The position numbers and the translations under genes are program-made. A DNA stretch of 37,968 nucleotides from CAYMND01 sp964465065 (GTDB lineage: Bacteria; Acidobacteriota; Aminicenantia; UBA2199): assembly GCA_964465065.1 (NCBI GenBank), contig CAYXHZ010000027.1, positions 1-37,968 on the forward strand. Direction: 5' to 3'. This document shows, piece by piece, positions 6,351 to 15,875 of this stretch; position 1 is the first letter of the stretch, and each line of letters begins with the position of its first letter. A model generated the notes under the pieces. That model searched no databases and was not told the DNA's origin. It saw nothing but the letters and a program-made list of their open reading frames with translations.

Positions 6351-7511
6351 ATGATCAACAGAATCATATTGGCCGATATCGAAGAGCATCTTTTTGCCGG
6401 AAAGGCCATTCTGATCATGGGGCCGCGTCAATCGGGGAAAACGACATTGTGTCAGACCCTGGTCCGGGACAGGACGGATGTCCTGTGGCTCAACGGCGAT
6501 GAACCGGATGTGCGCGGCATGCTGCCGGGGATGGGGTCCACCGCGCTCCGACAGATGTTCGGTCAGAAAAGGCTGATCGTGATCGACGAGGCCCAGAGAA
6601 TCGATCAAATCGGTCTCACCCTCAAGCTCATCGTGGATCAGATCCCCCAGGTACAGGTCATCGCCACCGGTTCGTCGGCCCTGGACTTGTCCAGTTCCAT
6701 CAAAGAGGCCTTGACGGGGCGGAAAACCGAGTACCGTCTGTTACCCATTTCCTTTGAAGAAATGGCGCTTCAGAACGGACTGCTGGAAGAACGGAGATCC
6801 ATCGGGCATCGGCTGGTATATGGGTATTATCCGGAGATCGTCGCTGAAGCGGGTGGAGAAAGGGACATCCTGAAGAATCTCAGTGACAGTACACTGTACA
6901 AGGATCTCCTGGCCCTGGAACAGGTCAAGAAACCGTCTCTCATCGAAAAGGTTCTGCGGGCTTTGGCCTGGCAACTCGGCAGCGAGGTGTCCTACAATGA
7001 AATGGCTCAGCTGATCGGTGCCGACAAGGAGACCGTGGAACGGTATGTCGATCTGCTGGAAAAGGCCTTTGTGGTCTTTCGTCTGCCGGCGTTGAACCGG
7101 AACCTTCGCAATGAGATCAAGCGGGGTAGAAAAGTATATTTCTATGACGTCGGTATCCGCAACGCAATCATCAACAATTTCAACGCGGTGGAATTCCGCC
7201 AGGATAAGGGCGCTCTGTTCGAGAATTTTGTCATTGTGGAACGGTTGAAGTTTCTGGAAACTCATCGACACTACGTCAACCGGTATTTCTGGCGTACCAG
7301 TCAACAGCAGGAGATCGATTACATCGAGGAACACGGAGGCAAGCTGTTCGCCTACGAGATCAAATGGAATCCACTGCGGAAAGTCCGTTTTTCAGCGACA
7401 TTTCTCGGCGCCTACCCGGGAAGCGAGACCCGGTTGATCACGAGCGACAACCTGGACCGGTTCGTCATGCAGGACATGCAGTCTGCCCCTGATACCTTTC
7501 AAACCATCTAA
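6351..7511 (+). CDS. AAA-family ATPase, AAA_14/DUF4143 type
   Basis: This 386-residue protein has a Walker A motif GPRQSGKTT at residues 24-32, a Walker B motif LIVIDEAQ near residue 80, and a sensor-like ATGSSAL. A C-terminal DUF4143-type domain follows with the late YFWRTSQQQEIDYI motif, which resembles a PD-(D/E)xK-like core and is usual for this family. I start at the ATG at 6351; the open frame extends to 6222 but would run through the palindromic operators. There is no strong ribosome site, only TAGGGTG 13-19 bases upstream. These ATPases occur in many paralogous, mobile copies and their role is not established. The gene lies between two 154 bp repeats, indicating recent insertion. Confidence 0.85.
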   Translation: MINRIILADIEEHLFAGKAILIMGPRQSGKTTLCQTLVRDRTDVLWLNGDEPDVRGMLPGMGSTALRQMFGQKRLIVIDEAQRIDQIGLTLKLIVDQIPQVQVIATGSSALDLSSSIKEALTGRKTEYRLLPISFEEMALQNGLLEERRSIGHRLVYGYYPEIVAEAGGERDILKNLSDSTLYKDLLALEQVKKPSLIEKVLRALAWQLGSEVSYNEMAQLIGADKETVERYVDLLEKAFVVFRLPALNRNLRNEIKRGRKVYFYDVGIRNAIINNFNAVEFRQDKGALFENFVIVERLKFLETHRHYVNRYFWRTSQQQEIDYIEEHGGKLFAYEIKWNPLRKVRFSATFLGAYPGSETRLITSDNLDRFVMQDMQSAPDTFQTI

Positions 7512-7552
7512 CCTTCAAACCATAGTCCCGAAAGGCAGAAACAGCAAATTCC

Positions 7553-7706
7553 GGTTCACCCTCCTTTTGGCACGTCGCTGTGGCGGCGGGCGAACAGTTG
7601 CTTCTGCAGCCGGTAGAACAGGTAGTAGAAAACGGGCAGAATCACCAGGATCAGGATGGTGGAGACGGTCAGACCGCCGATGGTGCACAGGGCCAGCGAG
7701 GACCAG
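7553..7706. repeat. Perfect 154-bp direct repeat, copy 2 (within RND gene)
   Basis: Intact partner of 6003-6156. It holds the authentic 3' end of the RND permease gene. Confidence 0.95.
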
Positions 7707-10624
7707 ATGTCGTTGGACTCGCCCTTGTCGATGACCATGGGCAGCATGCCCAGCACGGTGGTGGCTGTGGTCATGAAAATGGGCCGGACGCGTTCCTTGG
7801 TGCCGGCGGCGATGGCCTGCAGGATGTCGCCGCAGCGGTCCAGGTGCTGGTTGATGTTGTCGATGAGGATGATGGCGTTGTTGACCACGATGCCGGAAAG
7901 CAGGATGATGCCGATGTAGCTGCTGGTGTCGAAATTGTAATCCGTGATCCAGTAGATCAGCCAGACGCCGATCAGGGCCAGGGGGATGGCCAGCATGATG
8001 ATCAGGGGCTGGAAGAGGTTTTCGTAGAGAATGCCCAGGACGAGGTAGATCAGGCCGACGGCCAGGAAAATGGCCAGGTTGAGCTGGTGCTCTTCCTCCT
8101 CGGTCATCATCCGGTATTCCTTTTCCTTGCTCTTCTTGAAGCCTACCGGCAGGTAGAGGTTGTCGTAGACGGCGTTGAAGAATTTCTCGCCGGCCTTGTT
8201 GGAGCCCAGGTATTCCCAGCGCACGTCGGCGATGTACTCCTGGTTCTCTCGGGATATGCCGCCCTTCTGGGTGGTCAGTTCCACCCGGACGACATCACCG
8301 AGGCGGAAGGGGATGCCGGTCGACGAACTCAGCTTGAGGGTCAGCACATCGGTCAGATCCAGATTCTCGACATCCTCGCTTTTGACTTCGACGTAGAGTT
8401 CCTGGTCCTGATACTTCAGACGCCGGCTGCCGCTGCGCTCGGCCAGGACGGCCGACAGGTAGTAGCTGAGTTCCTGGGGGGTGATGCCCACCTGGCGCAT
8501 CTTGTCGCGCTCCATGATGAAGGCGTAGTACTTGGTGGCCGGCCGCCAGTAAAACAGTCGGTCGGTGCTGATTTCCACGTCCTTGATGCGGCGGTTCTTG
8601 AGCAGCTCCGCCTTGAAGGAATTGGCCTGTTGCAGCAGTCTGTCCAAATTGTAGCCCTGCAGCTGGATCAGGTAGGGCAGGTAGGCCCCGGTGTCGGGGT
8701 TGTAATAGTAGGGTTCCGGGTCGAAGCCGGACACGTAGACGCCGACGCCGGACAGGCTGGAGGCCAGTCCGACCAGCTCCTGCTTGAGTTGCAGGGGGTA
8801 GGGGGAGAACTCGATGTCCCGGGGGAAAGAAATCTGCATGTAGGCGTTGTTGGGCGAGATGTTGACGCGGATCTCCTTGCGGTAGGGTTTGTCCATGGCC
8901 AGCTTTTCGAATTTCAGGATCTCTTCCTTGACGTCGGAAAACTCGGTGCCGGAGGAGAAACGCAGGTTGACCTGGATGCGTTCCTTGGAGTACCAGTTGA
9001 AAAACTGGCCGAAGGAGACGTTGGCCTTGAACTGGTGGTGTGCGTAAAAACCGGCCAGGATGACCGGCAGGACGGCCACCAGGGGGTACTTGAGGATGAA
9101 GGGGATGAATTTGCCGGTGCGGTACTTGAGGTCGGTGGTCTGCAGCTTGAGTTTCATGCGCGCCGACAGGGTGGGGATTAGGGTGTAGGCCACGACCATC
9201 GAAGACAGCAGCGAGATGGCGATGATGTAGGCCAGGGGCAGGTAGAACATGCGCAGGCGGTCCTGGAAGAGCAGGGCGAAGGCGAAGAAGACGATGATGG
9301 TGGTGATGGTCGAGGCCAGCACGGGCATGACCACGGCCTTGGCGCCGTTGACGGCCGCCGAGTGGGGATCCTCGCCTTTCTCGCGGTGGCGCAGGATGGA
9401 ATCGAAGACCACCACGGCGTTGTCGACGAACATGCCGAAGCCCAGGGCCAGGCCGGACAGGGTCAGCAGGTTGAGCTGGATCTTGAAGAGGTAGATGAGC
9501 GTGAAGGTGAAAAAGACGGAGAAGAAGACCGACGAGAAAACCAGGATCGAGGATTTGACGTCGCGGATGATGATGAACAGGATGACGAAAACGATGAGCA
9601 GGATCAGCAGGGAAAGGCGGATCAGGCGGTTCAGCTGATCGCCGAGTTCCTTGCTCTGATCGGTTTCGATGTAGAAGCGGATGCGTCCTTTCTGTTTGTT
9701 GGCGATGCCCTGCAGCTTCTCTTTGACGCGGTCCGACAGGTTGAGGACGCTGATCTGCGGTTCCTTGTAGATGCGCAGGCCGATCACCGGCAGGCCGTTG
9801 TTGCGCTGTTCGTAGCGCTGTTCCTGGAAACCCAGCGAGACATCGGCCACTTCCCGGAGATGGATCTCCCGCTGCCCGCTGCGGCGCAGCACCATGTCTT
9901 CGATGTCCTTGAGCCGGCCGGCCGTCTCGCTCAGGGTCAGGGTGATCTCGTTGCCCTCCTGCTGCAGCGAGGTCGATTGCACGGTGAAGAAGTACTGGGT
10001 CAGCCGGTAGGAGATCTCGTCGATGCTCAGGTCGTATTGGCGGAGGCGGTCCAGGTTGGTCTTGATCTTGATCTCCGGTTCCACACCGCCGGTGATGTCC
10101 ACGTTCTGGATACCGGGAACGCTCTTGACGTACGGGTAGATCTCGCGTTCGACGATACGCCGCAGCGACGAGATGGAATAGTCGCCGGAGACGCCGACGT
10201 TCATGAATTCCTGTTTCTCGAATTCGTCGGGCAGGTTCTCGCTGATGACCGGCCGGCTCACCTGGGGCGGCAGCTCGTTGTGCAGGCGGTTGAGCCGCTC
10301 CTTGAGGACCACGCTGGCGAAGTTCATCTTGGTGTCGCGCGAGAATTCCACCGTGATGGTGCCGTAACCCTGGTCGGCCTGGCTGCTGAGCTTCTTGATG
10401 CCCTTGAGCTCCATGATGGCGCCCTCGGCCGGGACGAGCACCTTCTGCAGGATCGTCAGCGGCGAGCCGCCGCTCCAGGTGTAGCTGACCGTGAGCGAGG
10501 GCAAATAATTGTCCAGGCTGGGCACCATCTCGATAGGGGTGTTGCGGAGCGAATAATAGCCGAAGATGATGACGATGATGAAGAATATGGTGGCCAGTAC
10601 GGGTCTGTCGACGATCTTACGCAT
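7556..10624 (-). CDS. RND efflux permease (HAE1/AcrB-like), second subunit
   Basis: This full-length 1022-residue RND transporter has an N-terminal helix (VLATIFFIIVIIFGYYSL), two large periplasmic loops and two blocks of membrane helices. In TM4 it has GFGMFVDNAVVVFDS, so the first proton-relay Asp (AcrB D407 position) is present and the second is Asn. TM10 has SGIVVNNAIILIDN, without the AcrB-type Lys. Such patterns are common in non-proteobacterial RND pumps. The start overlaps the upstream permease by 8 bp. Its 3' 151 bp are duplicated at 6006-6156. With the other permease it probably forms a heteromeric pump, as MdtB and MdtC do. Substrate unknown. No TolC-like gene lies in the window. 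Confidence 0.92.
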   Translation of the reverse strand: MRKIVDRPVLATIFFIIVIIFGYYSLRNTPIEMVPSLDNYLPSLTVSYTWSGGSPLTILQKVLVPAEGAIMELKGIKKLSSQADQGYGTITVEFSRDTKMNFASVVLKERLNRLHNELPPQVSRPVISENLPDEFEKQEFMNVGVSGDYSISSLRRIVEREIYPYVKSVPGIQNVDITGGVEPEIKIKTNLDRLRQYDLSIDEISYRLTQYFFTVQSTSLQQEGNEITLTLSETAGRLKDIEDMVLRRSGQREIHLREVADVSLGFQEQRYEQRNNGLPVIGLRIYKEPQISVLNLSDRVKEKLQGIANKQKGRIRFYIETDQSKELGDQLNRLIRLSLLILLIVFVILFIIIRDVKSSILVFSSVFFSVFFTFTLIYLFKIQLNLLTLSGLALGFGMFVDNAVVVFDSILRHREKGEDPHSAAVNGAKAVVMPVLASTITTIIVFFAFALLFQDRLRMFYLPLAYIIAISLLSSMVVAYTLIPTLSARMKLKLQTTDLKYRTGKFIPFILKYPLVAVLPVILAGFYAHHQFKANVSFGQFFNWYSKERIQVNLRFSSGTEFSDVKEEILKFEKLAMDKPYRKEIRVNISPNNAYMQISFPRDIEFSPYPLQLKQELVGLASSLSGVGVYVSGFDPEPYYYNPDTGAYLPYLIQLQGYNLDRLLQQANSFKAELLKNRRIKDVEISTDRLFYWRPATKYYAFIMERDKMRQVGITPQELSYYLSAVLAERSGSRRLKYQDQELYVEVKSEDVENLDLTDVLTLKLSSSTGIPFRLGDVVRVELTTQKGGISRENQEYIADVRWEYLGSNKAGEKFFNAVYDNLYLPVGFKKSKEKEYRMMTEEEEHQLNLAIFLAVGLIYLVLGILYENLFQPLIIMLAIPLALIGVWLIYWITDYNFDTSSYIGIILLSGIVVNNAIILIDNINQHLDRCGDILQAIAAGTKERVRPIFMTTATTVLGMLPMVIDKGESNDIWSSLALCTIGGLTVSTILILVILPVFYYLFYRLQKQLFARRHSDVPKGG

Positions 10625-13600
10625 GGCTCCTCTCGCTGCGGCGCTGCATTTTCTTTTCTTTGCGGTTTTCCAGGATCTCGTAACAGACAGGGATGAACAG
10701 CATGGTCAGTAACGTGGTGCAGGTCAGGCCGCCGATGAGCACCAGGGCCAGCGGCCGTTGCAGCTCCGAACCGGTGCCGGGCATGAGAGCCATGGGCACC
10801 AGACCGAAGATAGTGGTCAGCGAGGTCATCAGGATGGGTCGCATTCTGACATGCGATGCCTCCAGGACCGCCTGGCGGACGCTTTTGCCTTCGGCGCGCA
10901 TCTGGTTGGCGTATTCGATCCAGACGATGGCGTCGTTGACGCCGATGCCGATGAGCACCAGAAAGCCGATGCCGGAGATGACGTTGAGAGTCTGGCCGAA
11001 CAGGAGCAGGGCGGCGAAGGCGCCGATCAGTCCCATGGGCACGGTGAACATGATGATCAGCGGCTGCATCAGGTTCTCGAACTGGGCGGCCATGATCATG
11101 TAGACCAGCAGCAGGGCCAGCAGGATGGCCCAGTTGAGGGAATCGAAGGCCTTGCGGCGTTCCGTTTCCTCGCCGGCGAAGCTGTAACGGGTGTCGGCCG
11201 GCAATTCGACCGTTTCCAGGCGCTTTTCGGCCTGGGCGATGATGGCGTCCAGTTGTGATTTGTCCACCTGGCCCGTGATCAGGAAAAAGCGTTCCTGGGC
11301 TTCGCGGGTGACTTCCTTGATGGAAGGCCGTTCGACCACGCCGACCAGGTCCTTGAGGTAGTAGGTGCTGTTGCCGGCGTACAGGGGCAATTCCAGCAAT
11401 TCGTTGACGGCCATGACTCCGTCGACGGGCACACGGACGTAGATGTCGTAGTTCTTCTGGGTCAGACGCAGCTCGCCGGCCTTCTCGCCGCGCACGGCCT
11501 GGTTGATGAAGGCCGAAACCTGCTGCTTGGTGATGCCCAGCTGATCGATGAGCTCCTGCTTGAAACGCACCACGTACAGGGGTTTGCCCTCGGCGGTAGT
11601 GTCGCTGAGCTCGCGGACGGGCAGGCCCTGCAGTTTGTCGCGGATCCGCTTGACCGCCAGTTTGCCGCTGTCGATCTCGTCGTAAAAGACCTTGATCTGG
11701 AAATTCTCCCCCTCCAGGGTCAGGTATTGCGACAGGGTGTTCTTTTCCAGAAAAACCGAGAAATCGGCCAGATCCTGTTTGGCCAGCAGCTGACGCACCT
11801 GTTCCATGACCCGGGCGCGCTGCCGGGTGCTCCGGCAGGCCACGATGAAGTGCAGGCTGTTGACCGAGAAATCCTCGCTGCGGGCGTTGAAGTTGGATAC
11901 CGCCCCCGCTTCGGAGAAGACGAACTCGACACCGTCTATGGACTTGATGCTTTTCTCCAGTTCNNNNNNNNNNNNNNNNNNNNNNNNNNNNNNNNNNNNN
12001 NNNNNNNNNNNNNNNNNNNNNNNNNNNNNNNNNNNNNNNNNNNNNNNNNNNNNNNNNNNNNNNCGGTTGAAAAAGGCCATCAGGAATTTGCCGAGCAGGC
12101 GCAGCAGCAGAAACGGCCCGACAATGAAGACGAGAACGATGTAGTAGAAGATGTAACCCAGAATGGTTACGATCAGGGTCAGCAGCGCGTTGAGGCCTTT
12201 GAGAGGGGCGACGGCCAGGCGTATCTTTCGGGACTTGGGGCGGAAGCTGATCTGGCCCAGGCTGTCCTGGAACTGGTACTGGAAGGTGTGGTGGAAAGCC
12301 GACAGGGCGGGCAGCAGGGTGATGGCCACCACCAGGGAGGCCATCAGCGAGAAGGAGACGGTCAGGGCCTGATCGCGGAACAGGCGGCCGGTGATGCCGT
12401 AGAGGTAGATGACCGGCACGAAGATGGACACCGTGGTCAGGGTGGAGGCGCTGATGGCCCCGCTGACCTCCTTGGCGCCGCGGATGACCGCCTCCATGGG
12501 GCTGGATTTGTCGCGGTAGCGGAAGAGGGCCTCCAGGACGATGATGGAGTTGTCGACGAACATGCCGACGCCCAGGACCAGGCCTCCCAGCGACATGATG
12601 TTCAGCTGGATGTCGAAGAGGTACATCAGCACGAAGGTGGCGATGATGGAGATGGGGATGACGGTGCAGATGTAGATCGGGTCGCGGTAGTTCTGCAAAA
12701 AGAAGAGCAGGACGATGAAGGCCAGGATGGCGCCCAGAATGAGCGAACCGTTGAGCGACTCGATCGAGGAGATGATCAGGTCGGCCTCACGGGCGATGGT
12801 GAAGAATTCGAGGTCTTTGAAGTCGGCGGCCATTTCCTGGAAGGCGTTCTCGGCGTTGCGGGTCGCCTGGACGGTGTTGCCTTCGGATTCCCGGTACAGG
12901 AGCAGAGCGATGGACGGTTTGTCGTCGAGGCGGATTTCCCCCTGCTTGAGTTTGGGCTTGTAAAAGGCCCGGCCGATGTCTTTGATCTGGATGGAACGGT
13001 TGCCGAGAATGCGGATGACGGTCTGTTCGATCTCCTGCGGCGTCTTGACCTCGCCTTCGACCTTGAGCGTGTAGCGCAGCTTGTCCTTCTTGACCGTGCC
13101 GCCGCTCTGAAAGACGTTGTTGGCGTTGATGGCGCCGGCCACCTGGCTCAGGGTCAGGTCCAGGTTCTTGAGCTGTTCGGGGTCGATCTCCACCGAAATT
13201 TCCTGTTCGTTGCCGCCGCGGATTTCCACCCGGGAAATCCCTTCGAGTTGCTCGAGACGCGGCTTGATGATGTATTCGGCCGCCTCCTTGAGTTCGTCGA
13301 TGTTGCGCGGCTGTTGTCCGGCCACAGGCTTGTTGCGCAGGATGGCGATCAGCACCGGCGAGGAGGACGGGTCCCACTCCAGGATGATGGGGGTCGAACA
13401 ATCGTCGGGCAGTTGACGGCGGCTTTCCTCGATCTTCTCCTTGGTGTGCAGCAGGGCGAAATCCATATCCGTACCCCAGTGGAACTCCAGGGTGATGATG
13501 GAGGAGCCTTCCTTGGAGGTGGATTTGAGCTGTTTGAGCCCCTTGACCGAACCCAGCGGCCCTTCCAGCTGGTCGGTGATGAAGCGCTCGATCTCCTCGG

Positions 13601-13766
13601 GACCCGATCCCGGGTACTGGGTCAGCACGGTGATTTTGGGGTAACTGAGATCGGGCAGCAGGTTGATGGACAGTTTGACCAGGGAAATGACGCCCAGCAG
13701 GATGACGCCGACGTAGACCATGATCGTCCCGATGGGACGTTTCACCGACAGGTTGATGATGCTCAT
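10617..13766 (-). CDS. RND efflux permease (HAE1/AcrB-like), first subunit, interrupted by a gap
   Basis: This is a second RND permease with about 1015 visible residues plus a 100-N gap (11964-12063). It has the N-terminal helix SVKRPIGTIMVYVGVILLG, TM4 GVGMFVDNSIIVLEALFRYRD with one acidic relay residue, and TM10 GIGVNDAIVWIEY. The gap removes the seventh helix and the start of the second porter loop. Families need more than the implied 34 residues there, so the true gene is probably somewhat longer, though the frame happens to be kept. It overlaps the adaptor gene by 4 bp (ATGA) and the next permease by 8 bp, so the three are translated together. Inner-membrane proton antiporter subunit. 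Confidence 0.9.
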   Translation of the reverse strand: MSIINLSVKRPIGTIMVYVGVILLGVISLVKLSINLLPDLSYPKITVLTQYPGSGPEEIERFITDQLEGPLGSVKGLKQLKSTSKEGSSIITLEFHWGTDMDFALLHTKEKIEESRRQLPDDCSTPIILEWDPSSSPVLIAILRNKPVAGQQPRNIDELKEAAEYIIKPRLEQLEGISRVEIRGGNEQEISVEIDPEQLKNLDLTLSQVAGAINANNVFQSGGTVKKDKLRYTLKVEGEVKTPQEIEQTVIRILGNRSIQIKDIGRAFYKPKLKQGEIRLDDKPSIALLLYRESEGNTVQATRNAENAFQEMAADFKDLEFFTIAREADLIISSIESLNGSLILGAILAFIVLLFFLQNYRDPIYICTVIPISIIATFVLMYLFDIQLNIMSLGGLVLGVGMFVDNSIIVLEALFRYRDKSSPMEAVIRGAKEVSGAISASTLTTVSIFVPVIYLYGITGRLFRDQALTVSFSLMASLVVAITLLPALSAFHHTFQYQFQDSLGQISFRPKSRKIRLAVAPLKGLNALLTLIVTILGYIFYYIVLVFIVGPFLLLRLLGKFLMAFFNXXXXXXXXXXXXXXXXXXXXXXXXXXXXXXXXXXELEKSIKSIDGVEFVFSEAGAVSNFNARSEDFSVNSLHFIVACRSTRQRARVMEQVRQLLAKQDLADFSVFLEKNTLSQYLTLEGENFQIKVFYDEIDSGKLAVKRIRDKLQGLPVRELSDTTAEGKPLYVVRFKQELIDQLGITKQQVSAFINQAVRGEKAGELRLTQKNYDIYVRVPVDGVMAVNELLELPLYAGNSTYYLKDLVGVVERPSIKEVTREAQERFFLITGQVDKSQLDAIIAQAEKRLETVELPADTRYSFAGEETERRKAFDSLNWAILLALLLVYMIMAAQFENLMQPLIIMFTVPMGLIGAFAALLLFGQTLNVISGIGFLVLIGIGVNDAIVWIEYANQMRAEGKSVRQAVLEASHVRMRPILMTSLTTIFGLVPMALMPGTGSELQRPLALVLIGGLTCTTLLTMLFIPVCYEILENRKEKKMQRRSERSHA
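11964..12063. other. Assembly gap (100 N)
   Basis: Exactly 100 N, a scaffolding placeholder inside the first RND permease gene. The true length is unknown. Confidence 0.99.
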
Positions 13767-15013
13767 GGCTGTTCGATCCGGACCTTGGACTGATGGGCCA
13801 GGGTCATCTGTCCTTCGATGACGATGGTTTCACCCTCCTCCAGACCGCTGCTGACGATGATCTCCTCGTCGTTGCGTTCGGCCAGTTCCACGTAGCGCCA
13901 GTCGGCCACGCCCTTGTTGCCGTTGAGGTCCTTGACGGCGAAGACGACCGGCCGGTCGCCGCGGATGGTGTAGGCCTGGTGGGGGATCTTGATGACATTC
14001 TCGAAGACCTTGTACTCGATGTCGACTTCGGCGTGCATCCCGGGCATGATCAGATGCTCGCGATTGTCCAGCTTGACATACAGGGTGATGGTCTTGTTGC
14101 TGGCGTCGACTTCCGGCGATATGGTGTCCAGTTCGCCCTCGAAATAACGGTCGGGGTAGGACTCGAAGCGGATGCGCGCCTTGACGCCCGGCTTGAGATG
14201 GCGGATCTCCGATTCCAGGGCGAAGCCCTTGAGGTAGACTGTGTTGAGGTTGACGATGCGCAGCAGTTCCTGGCCTGCGCTCACCTTTTCCCCCTTGCTG
14301 ACCAACAGTTCGCTGACCTGCCCCTCGAAGGGGCTGCGAATTTCGGTACGCTTGAGGTCCAGTTCGCGCTGCTTGAGGGTGACGGTGGCGTCGGTCAGGT
14401 TCTCGGTGGCCTTGAGCACTTCCTCGCGCATGATCCCGGCGTATATGCGGGCCTTGTCGTAGCTGTCCTGTATCTTCTCGAGCTCCTGCTCGCCGATTTT
14501 TCCAAGTTCGTATTCCTTGAGCGTCTGCTGGTACTTTTCCTTGAGGGTGCGCAACTCGTTCTGCTGCTGCTCGCTGAGCTGCGGCTGGTCGTAATCGATC
14601 AGGCCTTCCTTGATCAGAAAGTTGGACAGGGTCTGCAGTTTGCTGGCCCGGGCCCGTTCCACATCCAGGCGCTTTTCGGTGTCGTCGATTTTGATCAGCT
14701 GCTGGGAATCCTTGACCCATTGGCCGACCCTGACGTTGATCTGGTTGATGTTCCCCGAAACTTCCGATTTGATGACCGTTTTTTCCCAGACATCAGCGCT
14801 GGCGGATATCCTGAGACGCATGGGCAAATTGCCGCGTTGTACGTTCTGCACCTTGACCGGCAGGGCGGTGTCGCCGCTGCTCTGCTCCTGCTCCTGGGCC
14901 TGGATGGTCTCCGTCTCGTTCTTGGGCTCGTCTTTTTTCAGCAACAGATAGGATGCGAATCCGAGCAAGGCGACGAAAAGAATCAGGGACACGACTTTGA
15001 TCACTCTGTTCAT
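13763..15013 (-). CDS. RND periplasmic adaptor (membrane fusion protein)
   Basis: This 416-residue HlyD/AcrA-type adaptor begins with a signal anchor (about residues 5-26, VIKVVSLILFVALLGFASYLLL). It then has a lipoyl-like half (VKQVRVGQWVKDSQQLIKIDD type), a long helical hairpin (about 110-200) and a second lipoyl half (RSPFEGQVSELLVSKGEKVSAGQ). The beta-barrel and membrane-proximal domains follow. The ATG at 15013 has AAGGAG 5 bases upstream, better than the GTG two codons before. It would link the two permeases to an outer-membrane channel encoded elsewhere. It is first in the three-gene operon, and no dedicated regulator is adjacent. Confidence 0.9.
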   Translation of the reverse strand: MNRVIKVVSLILFVALLGFASYLLLKKDEPKNETETIQAQEQEQSSGDTALPVKVQNVQRGNLPMRLRISASADVWEKTVIKSEVSGNINQINVRVGQWVKDSQQLIKIDDTEKRLDVERARASKLQTLSNFLIKEGLIDYDQPQLSEQQQNELRTLKEKYQQTLKEYELGKIGEQELEKIQDSYDKARIYAGIMREEVLKATENLTDATVTLKQRELDLKRTEIRSPFEGQVSELLVSKGEKVSAGQELLRIVNLNTVYLKGFALESEIRHLKPGVKARIRFESYPDRYFEGELDTISPEVDASNKTITLYVKLDNREHLIMPGMHAEVDIEYKVFENVIKIPHQAYTIRGDRPVVFAVKDLNGNKGVADWRYVELAERNDEEIIVSSGLEEGETIVIEGQMTLAHQSKVRIEQP

Positions 15014-15256
15014 GGGCACTCCTTAGGGCTGTGTGAATATGTTTTTACGCTGAACGGTTCGATTTGGTTTATGTAATACGACCATCGCGGCGGACATCCA
15101 TCAAGTTCATGATAAAGAAACGAGGTATGGAGAGTCAATAAGGTCTCAAAAAACGGCAGGAAAGATGTTCTCATATTGTTCTCTACCAGTTGTATGCCGG
15201 AACTTTTGCATTTGCTTCCAGATTGTCATACACTGTTTATTCCATTTGGATACAAC

Positions 15257-15760
15257 ATGGCCTGCAAGGTTATGATCGTCCGTTCCGTCAGCTTTCAGCA
15301 TCTGGACTGGGTGCTCAGCGAAGTGAAATCCCTGTGGCCGGATTCGACGCTGACCCTGCTGACCCACGCCCACGGCCGGCAGGCCGCCTTGCAGACTCGA
15401 GGCATCGACGATGTGCTGATTTACGGCGACAGCGGGGATTTTTCGTTCTGGCGCATCAAAAAAACCGTTGCCGGCCATGGCCGCTACGATCAGCTGATCG
15501 TTCCCTTCAGCAACTGCAGCGGCGCCGGTTTCGGCAACGTCGTCGCCATGGCCTTCCGTATCCAGGCCGGTCGGCGCTGGCTGCTGCCTCTGAAGGGAAA
15601 GCCGCTGCCGCTGCGCTGGAGCTGGTGGCTGCGCGCGCCGGCCGTTTTCGTTACGAAAACGCTCAGCCTGATGCTGACGATCCTGGCGGCGCCCCTGCTG
15701 CTGGTCTACCTGCTGGCCCGCGTCGTCCTGGACCGGCTCGGCCGTTCCGACGCCGCCTGA
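15257..15760 (+). CDS. Rossmann-like protein with C-terminal membrane helix, possible glycosyltransferase relative
   Basis: From the ATG at 15257 the product has 167 residues. The sequence resembles the N-terminal half of GT-B glycosyltransferases such as the heptosyltransferase (GT9) family: a first strand KVMIVRSVSF, a helix, a strand STLTLLTH, then GIDDVLIYGDSGDFSFW and YDQLIVPFSN. The C-terminal domain that binds the donor sugar is missing. Instead there is a membrane helix (about 135-158, TLSLMLTILAAPLLLVYLLA). An alternative start at 15272 would begin exactly at the first strand. It may be a truncated transferase or a membrane-tethered accessory protein. Neither start has a strong ribosome site, and the family assignment is tentative. 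Confidence 0.5.
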   Translation: MACKVMIVRSVSFQHLDWVLSEVKSLWPDSTLTLLTHAHGRQAALQTRGIDDVLIYGDSGDFSFWRIKKTVAGHGRYDQLIVPFSNCSGAGFGNVVAMAFRIQAGRRWLLPLKGKPLPLRWSWWLRAPAVFVTKTLSLMLTILAAPLLLVYLLARVVLDRLGRSDAA

Positions 15761-15786
15761 CCCCGGAACCTGGGCCAGGCCGGTTC

Positions 15787-15815
15787 TTGATTTCATTTTT
15801 TCACAATTGTAGTAT
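15787..15815 (+). promoter_or_regulatory. Putative sigma70 promoter of the large TPR gene
   Basis: TTGATT (15787-15792) and TAGTAT (15810-15815) are spaced by 17 bp, about 60 bp upstream of the ATG at 15876. Confidence 0.45.
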
Positions 15816-15875
15816 GGTGTCGGTTCGACCATGAATGCAGATTTTTTATGGAAAACATGATTGCCGGAGCCGACC

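Noticed and set aside
6252..7535. CCCGAAAGG on both sides of the ATPase (6252-6260 and 7527-7535) as a short target duplication
   Set aside because: Nine bases can match by chance and do not sit at the borders of the 154 bp repeats.
7580..9181. Long plus-strand open frame (533 codons), with similar ones at 9362-10696, 11727-13793 and 13793-15076
   Set aside because: They are antisense to the RND operon, rich in Gly/Asp/Val/Gln as expected from a GC-biased opposite frame. They have no domain or ribosome-site support.
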